Shown here one piece after another: positions 1 to 6,795 of a DNA stretch of 7,007 nt; the first letter of the stretch is position 1, and the number at the start of each line of letters is the position of its first letter. The stretch comes from Pseudomonadota bacterium (GTDB lineage: Bacteria; Pseudomonadota; Gammaproteobacteria; Steroidobacterales; Steroidobacteraceae): the NCBI GenBank assembly GCA_028067895.1, contig JAPTUI010000244.1, positions 1 through 7,007 of the forward strand, in the 5' to 3' direction. The notes below the pieces were generated by a model. It was not told where the DNA came from, made no database searches, and saw only the letters and a list, made by a program, of their open reading frames with translations. A program made the position numbers and the translations under genes.

Positions 1-1621
1 TCCGATCTTCGGGATCGGCGTCGATGGCGTCGACGACTTCGATGGACTCACGGTACGTGTGCATGTCCGCGGCGAATTTTAGCCCGGCCATGACCCGCTG
101 GCGCAGACATCGGGCGAGCGCGGTGTCCGGGGCCAGTCCGTAGATATGCACCGCTCGACTCGCCCACCGTCCCTGCAGACCGAATTGCCCCCAGCGCAAC
201 GAGCCCTGCGGCGCGCTGAACAGGCGACGCACCTGGCCGAGCGTGAGTCGGCGCAGCGGATTGCCGGCCGGAACGAGCACGGCCAGGGGGCCGGACAGCG
301 CCCGCGGATCGAGCGAGTCGTGTGCGATCGGGATGCCGATCGGCGCATCGCCGACGACGCGACGGTAGTGCGCCAGCGCACTCGGCAGAAAGGGGGCGCC
401 CATGGGCGCGAACAGACTTCGGTCCGCGGCGAGCGCCGCGGGCGCCGTGCGCGTTCCGTTCAGTCTGAGGGCAAAGTGTATGTGCGGGTGCGCACGCTCG
501 AACAGCCGGTCGAGCGCGATCAGCATCTGGCGCATGTCGTTGTAGCCGACGATCGAGATTGCGCCGCTGCGTGTCAGGTAAGGAGCAGGGACCGGGCGGT
601 GCATCAGGTGCGCGAGTTGGCCCTGCGCGCGGCGCAGCTGGAGCGCCGTCAGCGGCAGAAACCCTTCGGCGGAGCGTGCGACCTGACGCTGCCCGGCGGT
701 GCTCAGGACATACTCCAGGAACGCGCCGATGCGTGCCGGCACGCGTTGGCCGGGCGCGACGTTGAGCAGGAAATAGATGCGTCGGCTGAGCGGGTATCGT
801 CGGGATGCGACATTCGCGAGCGTACCGCGGCGCCAGCGCTGCCCCGCACGTGCTGCCAGCGGCACCGTCCGCACGCCCGGCAGCGCGTAGCCGAAGCCGC
901 TGTAGCCGATCCCGTCCGGATCGTTCGCGACGCCGCGTACGATCGCCTGCAGCGCGCTCTCGCCCGGACGATCGACCTGCACGCGCAGGTCGGCGCGAAA
1001 TGCCGCGCCGTGCAGCACCCGGTGCTCGAGGTAATTGACGATGCCCGGCGGGTTGCCGCTCGCTCGGCGCGGCATCATCCCGTACAGATGGATGGGTCGC
1101 TCGGCCCAACGGCCGCGCAACCCGAGCTGCCCCCAGGTGCGCAGCGCTCCGTGCGCACGCCGGCCGGTGAAGAGGGCTTTGAGCTGCGCGAGCGTCAGGC
1201 CAGGGAGCGGATTGGCGGCGTTTACGTAGATTGCGATCGCATGCGTGCCGCCTCGTGTGTCATAGCTGCCGTCGGCCACGTTCAGGAGCGTCGGTGCATA
1301 GCCGAACCGGCGCTCGAATGCGCGCATCTCGGACGGAAACGGTTCGCGCACGAAATCCGCCAGGTCTGCGCGGCCCGCGAGCAGCCGCTGGAAGCCGCCG
1401 GCGGCCAGAGTGACGTGCAGGTCCGTGCTCACCCGCACCCACGGGTGCTGGTGTTCGAACGCCTGGCCCCAAGCTCGCACCAGCGGCCCCATGGTGCTGC
1501 CACCGGCGCAGCGTACCGTGCCGCGCAGCCGGGGTACCGCGGCCCTCGTCGGCAACGCCCCGAGGAGCGCTCCTGGAATCAGGGCGAACGCGGTCAGCAA
1601 CACGCGGCGCAGCGAATTCAT
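1..1621 (-). CDS. Exported protein with two tandem PstS-like substrate-binding modules (partial, C-terminus beyond the left edge)
   Basis: The frame is open for 540 codons and leaves the window without a stop. A signal peptide is visible: Arg5-Arg6, a hydrophobic stretch to about residue 22, and a likely cleavage near TRA-A at 27-28, so the protein is periplasmic. Module 1 (about 33-326) has the hallmarks of PstS-like phosphate-binding proteins: AGGSTMGPLVRAW (39-51), HAIAIYVN (127-134), LTLAQLKALFTG (142-153), DPDGIGYSGFGYA (234-246) and a PLSRRIYFLLN strand (277-287). Module 2 starts near 353 and repeats the pattern: LAVLVPAGNPL (446-456), LTLGQVRRLF (459-468). The segment WGQLGLRGRWAERPIHLYG (163-181) matches WGQFGLQGRWASRAVHIYG (477-495) at 13 of 19 positions. 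The second module should need roughly another 80-100 residues. The ATG at 1621 overlaps the TGA of the glycosyltransferase gene (ATGA), with GGAG five bases upstream. The fold is confident; the ligand is not known, and no transporter genes are nearby. Confidence 0.88.
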   Translation of the reverse strand, partial: MNSLRRVLLTAFALIPGALLGALPTRAAVPRLRGTVRCAGGSTMGPLVRAWGQAFEHQHPWVRVSTDLHVTLAAGGFQRLLAGRADLADFVREPFPSEMRAFERRFGYAPTLLNVADGSYDTRGGTHAIAIYVNAANPLPGLTLAQLKALFTGRRAHGALRTWGQLGLRGRWAERPIHLYGMMPRRASGNPPGIVNYLEHRVLHGAAFRADLRVQVDRPGESALQAIVRGVANDPDGIGYSGFGYALPGVRTVPLAARAGQRWRRGTLANVASRRYPLSRRIYFLLNVAPGQRVPARIGAFLEYVLSTAGQRQVARSAEGFLPLTALQLRRAQGQLAHLMHRPVPAPYLTRSGAISIVGYNDMRQMLIALDRLFERAHPHIHFALRLNGTRTAPAALAADRSLFAPMGAPFLPSALAHYRRVVGDAPIGIPIAHDSLDPRALSGPLAVLVPAGNPLRRLTLGQVRRLFSAPQGSLRWGQFGLQGRWASRAVHIYGLAPDTALARCLRQRVMAGLKFAADMHTYRESIEVVDAIDADPEDR

Positions 1622-3393
1622 CGGGGCTCCGGCGGTTCAGCGGGTGGACCGAGCAGCGCGTACCGCCGGCCCTGGGGGAGATGGTATCGGTGCACGATGC
1701 GCGCGACCGCAGCGCGCTGCAGGCGCCCGGCCATCCCGTCTCCGGGCGCTCGTGCGGCACCCACCGCGTGCAACAGCGGCGTGAACGGGCCGGTGGCATG
1801 CCCCGGAAGCAGGACCAGGATGCGCGCACCGGATCCTTGGGTGCGAAACCAGTGCTGAACTGCGGCGGCAGCGGCGGGCGCGGGAACGTCGAGCCGTGTG
1901 AAGCGGGTCCGCAGACCGCGATCGAGCATCGCCACGGTCGTCTCGTCCGGGTTCAGCAGCGCAAAGGGCTCGTGCAGCGTGGCGGCGTGGATGCGCCGCG
2001 CCAGCGCCGACAAATCCTGCCAGCGGTCGATCAGGGGGAAGACCGCAAGGGCGCTGAGACAGAAGGCCGCGGCGTAAGCGGCGTAGTTCCAGGTGACACT
2101 CATGAGCGCCTCGGCCTCCCGTTGCGCACGCGCCGCGCGGCGCAACGCCACGACCATGCAGGTTGCCGCCGCGCCGGCCCAGACCAGATCCAGGGCTGCA
2201 GTGAGCGGTGCGGCGCGCTGCACCAGCGCGACGGCGATGGCGAGCGCCGCAAACACGCTGCCGGCGAGGGCGACGGTCCAGCGCGTCCAGCGCAGCGCAC
2301 CGTGGGGGGCGACACCGAGTCGGTGGCATTCGCCGGCCCACAGAGCGATGAGCAGGCTGGCGCCGAGCAGCGCCGGTGCTGCGTACACGTCACGGGCCGT
2401 GGCAGCCAACGACAGCAGGATCAGCCACGGCAATGTAGCCGATACGGCGAAGCGCCAGGCCGTGCCCTGCGGTCCCGACCGGCGCACGCCGCGCCAGGCG
2501 AACAGTGCCGCGGCGACCGCGAGCGCCGTCCAGGGCAGCAGGTACACCGGCAGCTGCAGGAAATACTTCCCGAAGGTGTTGTGATGCGCCTCGGTGTAGC
2601 GGTAGGCCGGCGGCGCGGTCACCGTCATGAAGCGGCCGACCAGGTTGTACCAGAACAAAACGCGCAGCGCGTGCGCACCGCGCGCGGTGTGTGCCACGGC
2701 GAGCAGCCATGGGCCGATGATGATCGCCTGCAGGGCAAAGCCCGCATACAGCTGCGCGCGCGCGAGCTCCTTCCAGCGGCGCTCCCAGGCGATGAGCGTC
2801 AGCAGCGTCAGGCCCGGCACCAGCCAGCCAACCGCGCTCTTGGCCATGAAGCCGGCTGCGGCGCCGACGTGCATCAGCAAGTAGCCGCCAAGTTTGCCCC
2901 GTCCGCTCGGCGCACGGTACCCCAGGTACGCGCCGAGCAACGCGACGGCGCAGGCGGCCAGCAGCGGCGCATCCGGCGCGAGCCACATGGAGACCCGATA
3001 CGCGGTGATTGCGCTGCCCGCCACCAGAGCCGCCACGACGGCAGCCGGGAAGCCATCGAGCGCCCATCCCAGCGCCCCCATCGCCAGCGCCAGTATCAGG
3101 GCGTAGAGGAGATTCGGCACGCGCAGCGCCGCGGCATGGTCGCCGAAGGCACGCAGGCTCAGTGCCGCCGCCCAGTACGTCAGCGGCGGCTTCTCAAGGA
3201 AGGGCCGTGCGGCCAGGTGAGGCAGGACCCAATGGCGCTGAGCGGCCATGCGCCAGGCGATGTCGGCCACCCGCGGCTCATCAGGCGTCCACAAGTGCCG
3301 CCCGAGCGTTCCGATGATCCACATTGGCGAGAGCGCGAGCAGCACCGGGGCGATCCAGCGGGTCGATCCGGGTTTCGATGGTGACGGCGGCAT
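1618..3393 (-). CDS. ArnT/GT39-family polyprenyl-phosphate-sugar glycosyltransferase, inner membrane
   Basis: About 591 residues, close to the usual 550 or so of ArnT-like enzymes (GT83/GT39, PMT_2). These enzymes take a sugar from an undecaprenyl-phosphate carrier and attach it to lipid A or another acceptor on the periplasmic face. Residue numbers here count from an alternative GTG at 3399 (subtract 2 for the ATG at 3393). After a first membrane segment (about 16-33) comes the family signature: PDEPRVADIAWRM (39-51) with the acidic pair D40-E41, then RPFLEKPPLTYW (65-76), matching the DEARYAEI and YFEKP motifs of ArnT. WLAPDAP (139-145) supplies the conserved Asp of the next loop. I count about 12-13 hydrophobic segments to residue 455, then a soluble tail of about 140 residues, probably periplasmic. 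It lies 33 bases after the cyclase gene and overlaps the next gene by 4 bases. Neither start has a good Shine-Dalgarno; I prefer the ATG. Donor and acceptor sugars cannot be read from the sequence; a role in aminoarabinose transfer is not shown. Confidence 0.87.
   Translation of the reverse strand: MPPSPSKPGSTRWIAPVLLALSPMWIIGTLGRHLWTPDEPRVADIAWRMAAQRHWVLPHLAARPFLEKPPLTYWAAALSLRAFGDHAAALRVPNLLYALILALAMGALGWALDGFPAAVVAALVAGSAITAYRVSMWLAPDAPLLAACAVALLGAYLGYRAPSGRGKLGGYLLMHVGAAAGFMAKSAVGWLVPGLTLLTLIAWERRWKELARAQLYAGFALQAIIIGPWLLAVAHTARGAHALRVLFWYNLVGRFMTVTAPPAYRYTEAHHNTFGKYFLQLPVYLLPWTALAVAAALFAWRGVRRSGPQGTAWRFAVSATLPWLILLSLAATARDVYAAPALLGASLLIALWAGECHRLGVAPHGALRWTRWTVALAGSVFAALAIAVALVQRAAPLTAALDLVWAGAAATCMVVALRRAARAQREAEALMSVTWNYAAYAAAFCLSALAVFPLIDRWQDLSALARRIHAATLHEPFALLNPDETTVAMLDRGLRTRFTRLDVPAPAAAAAVQHWFRTQGSGARILVLLPGHATGPFTPLLHAVGAARAPGDGMAGRLQRAAVARIVHRYHLPQGRRYALLGPPAEPPEPR
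1627..1630 (-). promoter_or_regulatory. Ribosome binding site of the tandem PstS-like gene
   Basis: The minus strand reads GGAG here, five bases before the ATG at 1621. It lies inside the last codons of the glycosyltransferase gene. Together with the ATGA overlap it fixes the start and suggests translational coupling of the two genes. Confidence 0.6.
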
Positions 3394-3426
3394 GCGCACC
3401 GATTATGCACTCGGGCGCGCGCCGCC

Positions 3427-5058
3427 TCATGGCACTCTCTCGGCTTGCGATGGCGCGAAGCAGACCCGGCCGCGCCCGGACTGCTTCGCGGTGTACATGG
3501 CTGCATCTGCTCGGTGCATGAGCGCGGCCGGGGAGTCCGCCGCGGTGCGCGCCTGTGCCACACCGATGCTTGCACCGATCTGCACCTGCGTGCCGCCCTC
3601 CAGGCGCAGCGGAACGGTGAGTCTTGCGATGATGCCGTCGGCGATTTCTCCGGCGCGGTGTACATGTCCGGCGCCGAGCAGCACGGCGACGAATTCATCA
3701 CCGCCGATCCGCGCCACGAGATCACCGGCGCGCACCGCCGACTCGATGAGACGCCCGACTGCGCGCAGCACTTCGTCGCCGGCCGCGTGCCCCAGCGTGT
3801 CGTTGACCTCCTTGAACTCGTCGAGGTCGATGGCCAGCAGCGCCAGCGTGTCGTGCGCCGTGCCGGCGCCGATTAGCCGCGTCAGCGCCTCGTCGAGACC
3901 GCGGCGATTGAGCAGCCCGGTGAGCGGATCGTGCATGGCGAGCGCCTCGGCGGCGGCCACCGAGCGCTTCCGCTCGGTGATGTCGTGCACGACCCCGAGC
4001 AGCTGGTCGGGGCCGAGCGGATTGATCGACAGCTCGATCCACCGGCCGCTCGCTGCGCCGTTCGAGAGCAGCTCGAGATCGGCTTCGTACGACTGCGCGC
4101 CGAGCAGCGCGCAGCGCAACATGTTCTCGATCTGCAGCGTGCGCTGCGCGAGCGGCGGCAGCCTGCTCAATGGCTCGCCCGCGCACGGTTCGCTCTCGAG
4201 CGCCAGCAGGCGCACGAACGCAGGGTTCCAGGACTGCAGCGCACCCTGCGCATCCATGATGAACATGCCGAGCTCGGTCTGGTTCAGCACCAGACGCAGC
4301 TTGCGGTCGGACAGCTCGTGCTGAATGCGCAGCGTGCGCTCGGCCGACACCAGCGCATCGAGGTGGCCGAGCAGGGCATTGACGTCGGCGACCAGTTGGC
4401 CGATCTCGTCTGATTCGTTGCCGCTCGGAACCCGCAGCGCAGGGCTGGCGCTCGTGCGCGGTCGGTGCAGCTCGATGGACAGTCGCTTGATCGGATCCGT
4501 GACGAGGAGAAAGACCACGAGCGCGGTCCCGGCGGAGATCACCAGCACTTCTGCGGCGAGAATGGCCAGCACAACGCGCGTGTAGCCCCAGGCTCGAGCG
4601 CGTAGATGCACCCGCGAAAGATACAGCGTGATCGTGCCGACGGTGCTGCGCGCGTCGAACGGAGAGTGAATGGCCTGCACGATCCTGCTGAGGTGTCCCT
4701 GCGGCGCTGCGGTCGCGCCCCGAAACGTCTGATACAGAACTGTGCCGCCGGCGCTGATGCGTACGCCACCGACGGCGTGCGTTTTCATCAGACCGGTGGC
4801 GATTTCGCGCGCCAGCGTCTGATCGTGAAGATAACAGGCGATCCTGGCGGTGTTCTCCACAGTGGCCACGAGTTGCTGCAGCTGACTGACGAGCCGCGCA
4901 TCTTCGTGACGCTCGACGAGGTGCGCAGAGGCCAGCGCAAAGGCGAGACCGAGCAGCAGCGCCAGCGCGAAGATGAGGGTCGTGGCGCGCAGCACCAGAC
5001 TGCGCGGCGCGGTGCGGGCGGCCAGACGCCGCAGCGTTTCAATGGGGGTCCAGGTCAA
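3427..5058 (-). CDS. Membrane diguanylate cyclase: periplasmic sensor - HAMP - PAS - GGDEF
   Basis: 543 residues. Makes c-di-GMP from two GTP. Order: membrane segment about 24-44; periplasmic region about 45-158 with TARIACYLHDQTLAREI (70-86) and GGVRIS (97-102), resembling CHASE8/single-Cache sensors (family call uncertain); membrane segment about 161-186; HAMP linker about 187-240 (DPIKRLSIEL at 188-197, SDEIGQL at 216-222); PAS about 252-365, ending in the usual DITERK (359-364); GGDEF domain about 370-535. Catalytic features are intact: DPLTGLLNR (377-385), the metal-binding segment DLDEFKEVND (411-420), and GGDEF at 452-456. RAGD (443-446) ends five residues before GGDEF, a canonical RxxD product-inhibition site, so feedback inhibition is expected. 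No EAL or HD-GYP domain. The only plausible start is the TTG at 5058: an in-frame TGA lies 12 bases upstream, and GAGA sits seven bases before the TTG. The gene therefore overlaps the end of the small PstS-like gene by 20 bases, suggesting coupled translation. Confidence 0.93.
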   Translation of the reverse strand: MTWTPIETLRRLAARTAPRSLVLRATTLIFALALLLGLAFALASAHLVERHEDARLVSQLQQLVATVENTARIACYLHDQTLAREIATGLMKTHAVGGVRISAGGTVLYQTFRGATAAPQGHLSRIVQAIHSPFDARSTVGTITLYLSRVHLRARAWGYTRVVLAILAAEVLVISAGTALVVFLLVTDPIKRLSIELHRPRTSASPALRVPSGNESDEIGQLVADVNALLGHLDALVSAERTLRIQHELSDRKLRLVLNQTELGMFIMDAQGALQSWNPAFVRLLALESEPCAGEPLSRLPPLAQRTLQIENMLRCALLGAQSYEADLELLSNGAASGRWIELSINPLGPDQLLGVVHDITERKRSVAAAEALAMHDPLTGLLNRRGLDEALTRLIGAGTAHDTLALLAIDLDEFKEVNDTLGHAAGDEVLRAVGRLIESAVRAGDLVARIGGDEFVAVLLGAGHVHRAGEIADGIIARLTVPLRLEGGTQVQIGASIGVAQARTAADSPAALMHRADAAMYTAKQSGRGRVCFAPSQAERVP

Positions 5059-5491
5059 GGACGATTCTCACGCGAGGGGAGATCGCCGAGCGCGGTACGT
5101 AGGCGATGGCATTCGGATTGTCGGCCACCAGCTGCACGGCCGCGCGCGCACTCTGGACCCGATAGGGTGGACTCGCCTGTCCGGAGAACACCAGGCGCGC
5201 CCAGTACGAGCTCACTTGCGCGATGCTCCAGTGCACGAGGTATCCGTAGAACTGCGCGCGCGCAGCGCCGCCGGACAGGTCGATGGGCAGCGCTGGTGCG
5301 CCGGTGGGCAATTGGCGCAGTCGGCCCATGAAGATATCGGTGACCTGACTGCGTGTCAGGTGCGCCACATGAGCGGCTGGATTGACGATGACCACCAGAT
5401 CCTGCCCGGTCGCAGTCCTGGCACGGGCCGCCGCGCCCAGTGCGTTCGGTAGCGCGGGGAGCATCAGCAGCATGACGGGCAGGAGGCGCAT
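5039..5491 (-). CDS. Small exported PstS-like (phosphate ABC-type substrate-binding-like) protein
   Basis: 150 residues. The N-terminus (hydrophobic 3-19, ALG-AA or AAA-RA near 17-23) is a signal peptide, leaving about 127 periplasmic residues. The mature part carries the pattern of the short 'phosphate ABC transporter substrate-binding protein' family: VVIVNP (33-38), LTRSQVTDIFMGR (45-57), LPIDLSGGAARAQFY (68-82), SSYWARLVFSGQ (94-105), and AVQLVADNPNAIAYV (118-132). This corresponds to the middle and second-lobe region of PstS (about residues 128-245 of the tandem PstS-like protein in this cluster). The N-terminal GxSTM ligand loop is absent, so this is about half of a standard binding protein. 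It starts with ATG four bases after the porin-like stop, with no obvious Shine-Dalgarno, so translation may reinitiate from the upstream gene. It overlaps the cyclase start by 20 bases. Placed between an outer-membrane barrel and a cyclase with a periplasmic sensor, it is a good candidate for a signalling partner; ligand unknown. Confidence 0.87.
   Translation of the reverse strand: MRLLPVMLLMLPALPNALGAAARARTATGQDLVVIVNPAAHVAHLTRSQVTDIFMGRLRQLPTGAPALPIDLSGGAARAQFYGYLVHWSIAQVSSYWARLVFSGQASPPYRVQSARAAVQLVADNPNAIAYVPRSAISPRVRIVLDLDPH
5066..5069 (-). promoter_or_regulatory. Ribosome binding site supporting the TTG start of the cyclase
   Basis: The minus strand reads GAGA, seven bases before TTG at 5058, inside the final codons of the upstream gene. 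It is the main support for the non-ATG start; no ATG occurs near the beginning of this frame. Confidence 0.5.
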
Positions 5492-5495
5492 GGCG

Positions 5496-6764
5496 TCAGA
5501 AGGCGAAGTCGACGGCCAGACTCACGACTGTCATCGAATCGCGGTTTGGCGGCGGGACGTTGGCATCGAAGATCAGCGCACTGTGCGCGAGCCACACGTG
5601 ATCGAGTTGAACCTTGACGTCCATGTGCGGTGCGAAATCATAGCGCGCGCCGAGTGACAGATCGCGTTGCGTGGTCTGAAAGAACGTCTGTGCCTGCGCG
5701 GCGCCGGCGATCAGCGGGGCGAACACGGGCGATGACGGCAGGCCCGTCGGTCGCGCCCGGCCGAAGTTCTTAGCGACGGAAAACACGGCAAACGGCGTGA
5801 GCTTTTCGACCCGCCAGCCGAGCAGCACGTAGCCGGTATTCTCGTTCGGGCCGACCGGATTGTGCGAATCGAAGCGCACCAGTACCGCCGTCGCACGCAG
5901 GTGGCTGCCGGTATAGTTGGTGCCGGCCTCGATGGCGTAGGTGTTTTGCGGTGTGCGCTGCAGTGAGCCGGCGAGCAGCACGGCCTGCGGGACGGCGGTC
6001 GCCTCGAGTCCTGCGACGAGACCCGCGAGCGGCGCCGCGCTGCGCTGCGAGAGGCGCACCGCGGCGAGGCGGGTCTCCCAGTTGCCCTTGAGATAGTCGG
6101 CAGACAGGCCGAACATGTTGTTGTTGCTGAAGTCGACGATGCCACCGTCGGCAGTCGCAAAGCGGAAGGGGATCTGGCCGCCGAACGCACGCAGCCGGAT
6201 CACCGCGGCACCGAGCGCCCGGGAGTAGGTGACGTCGGCGCCGTCGAAGTCGGCGTTGGCGAGGATTCCGTAGACTTCCGGCGGCGGGCGCACCGTGAGA
6301 TAGGCGTAGCCTACATCGAGCGCATCGCCGAGCAGATAAATGCTCAGGCCCATGCGCCCGGCGCGCAGCATCCAGGCCGGGCTCGGCTCGTAGCGCAGGA
6401 AGGCGCGCGAGAGGCGCGGCCGCCAGCGGCCGCTGGCGTCACGTCGCGCGACGCTCTGAACCTCGGCGCTCAGTCCGAAGTCCGTCTCGCCGGTCAGTTG
6501 TGCACCGAGCACTGAGTCGGTACCGAAGTCGACCTCGCCAGCGCGTGCTCCGCGCCCCTGGCCGATGTCGCGGCGGAACGCGAGGCCACGGCTGTTCTGG
6601 TAGACGGCACCCAGGGTGCCGAAGGCGTTCCAGTGCAGTGCCGCGGTGTCCAGAGTGTCTGCGTGAGCGCCGCCCCCTGCGGCCAGCAGCAGCGCACACA
6701 GCATCCCGATCTTCCGGACGCTGCGGCGGTGCGGGCTCGGTCTCAATGCAAGGGGCCCCGGCAC
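5496..6764 (-). CDS. Outer-membrane beta-barrel (porin-like) protein, uncharacterised
   Basis: 422 residues, first gene of the cluster. The signal peptide has a basic n-region (HRRSVRKIG, 12-20), a hydrophobic core MLCALLLAAG (21-30), and AHA-D as likely cleavage after residue 35. The mature chain is rich in alternating short strands with aromatic residues (for example AFLRYEPSPAWMLRAGR, 121-137, and GYVLLGWRVEKLTPFAVFSV, 311-330) and ends VVSLAVDFAF, with a terminal Phe as in substrates of the BAM machinery. I do not recognise a named porin family such as OprO/P. Comparable barrels occur beside PstS-like and GGDEF genes in other proteobacteria, from memory rather than a search. The start is GTG at 6764, supported by GGAG eight bases upstream; an internal ATG at codon 21 would remove the basic n-region of the signal peptide and is less likely. 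It could be a passive pore or a structural partner of the periplasmic proteins encoded downstream. Confidence 0.82.
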   Translation of the reverse strand: MPGPLALRPSPHRRSVRKIGMLCALLLAAGGGAHADTLDTAALHWNAFGTLGAVYQNSRGLAFRRDIGQGRGARAGEVDFGTDSVLGAQLTGETDFGLSAEVQSVARRDASGRWRPRLSRAFLRYEPSPAWMLRAGRMGLSIYLLGDALDVGYAYLTVRPPPEVYGILANADFDGADVTYSRALGAAVIRLRAFGGQIPFRFATADGGIVDFSNNNMFGLSADYLKGNWETRLAAVRLSQRSAAPLAGLVAGLEATAVPQAVLLAGSLQRTPQNTYAIEAGTNYTGSHLRATAVLVRFDSHNPVGPNENTGYVLLGWRVEKLTPFAVFSVAKNFGRARPTGLPSSPVFAPLIAGAAQAQTFFQTTQRDLSLGARYDFAPHMDVKVQLDHVWLAHSALIFDANVPPPNRDSMTVVSLAVDFAF

Positions 6765-6772
6765 GACAGTGA

Positions 6773-6776
6773 CTCC
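6773..6776 (-). promoter_or_regulatory. Ribosome binding site supporting the GTG start of the porin-like gene
   Basis: The minus strand reads GGAG, followed by eight bases and then GTG at 6764. This spacing favours the GTG over the later in-frame TTG (codon 7) and ATG (codon 21). Confidence 0.6.
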
Positions 6777-6784
6777 GGGGTGCC

Positions 6785-6795
6785 CCCCTTAGGGG
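6785..6795. promoter_or_regulatory. Inverted repeat CCCC-TTA-GGGG, possible operator or leader hairpin
   Basis: A perfect 4+4 inverted repeat with a 3-base centre, 21-31 bases before the GTG of the porin-like gene. It is the most symmetrical element in the spacer. The flank on the minus strand begins TACC, faintly like the heptamers read by NarL/FixJ-type regulators, but this is inference. It could instead form a small hairpin in the 5' leader. Short GC arms also arise by chance in DNA this rich in G+C. Confidence 0.3.

Noticed and set aside
48..1109. 353-codon minus-strand frame
   Set aside because: Same strand but a different frame from the tandem PstS-like gene. Its product is Arg/Ala/Pro-rich without motifs, while the other frame reads through the whole region with family signatures.
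146..1858. 570-codon open frame on the plus strand
   Set aside because: It lies opposite the tandem PstS-like gene, and its product is low-complexity, rich in Arg, Ala, Gln and Gly with no recognisable domain. Long antisense frames are expected opposite GC-rich genes because stop codons are rare there.
1681..3384. 567-codon open frame on the plus strand
   Set aside because: It is antisense to the glycosyltransferase gene, whose frame has clear family motifs and membrane segments. The antisense product has an Arg/Gln/Gly-rich shadow composition.
3414..3423. Perfect palindrome GGCGCGCGCC between the cyclase and glycosyltransferase genes
   Set aside because: Short alternating GC palindromes are common at this base composition. 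There is no T-run, so it is not a convincing terminator, and the gap is too short to suggest a promoter.
3248..4324. 358-codon plus-strand frame, Ser/Ala/Arg-rich
   Set aside because: Antisense to the cyclase GGDEF and PAS coding region; no motifs and a composition typical of a shadow frame.
1..6764. A Pst phosphate ABC transport operon
   Set aside because: Although two proteins are PstS-like, no permease, ATPase or PhoU gene is present, and the remaining genes are a barrel, a cyclase and a glycosyltransferase.
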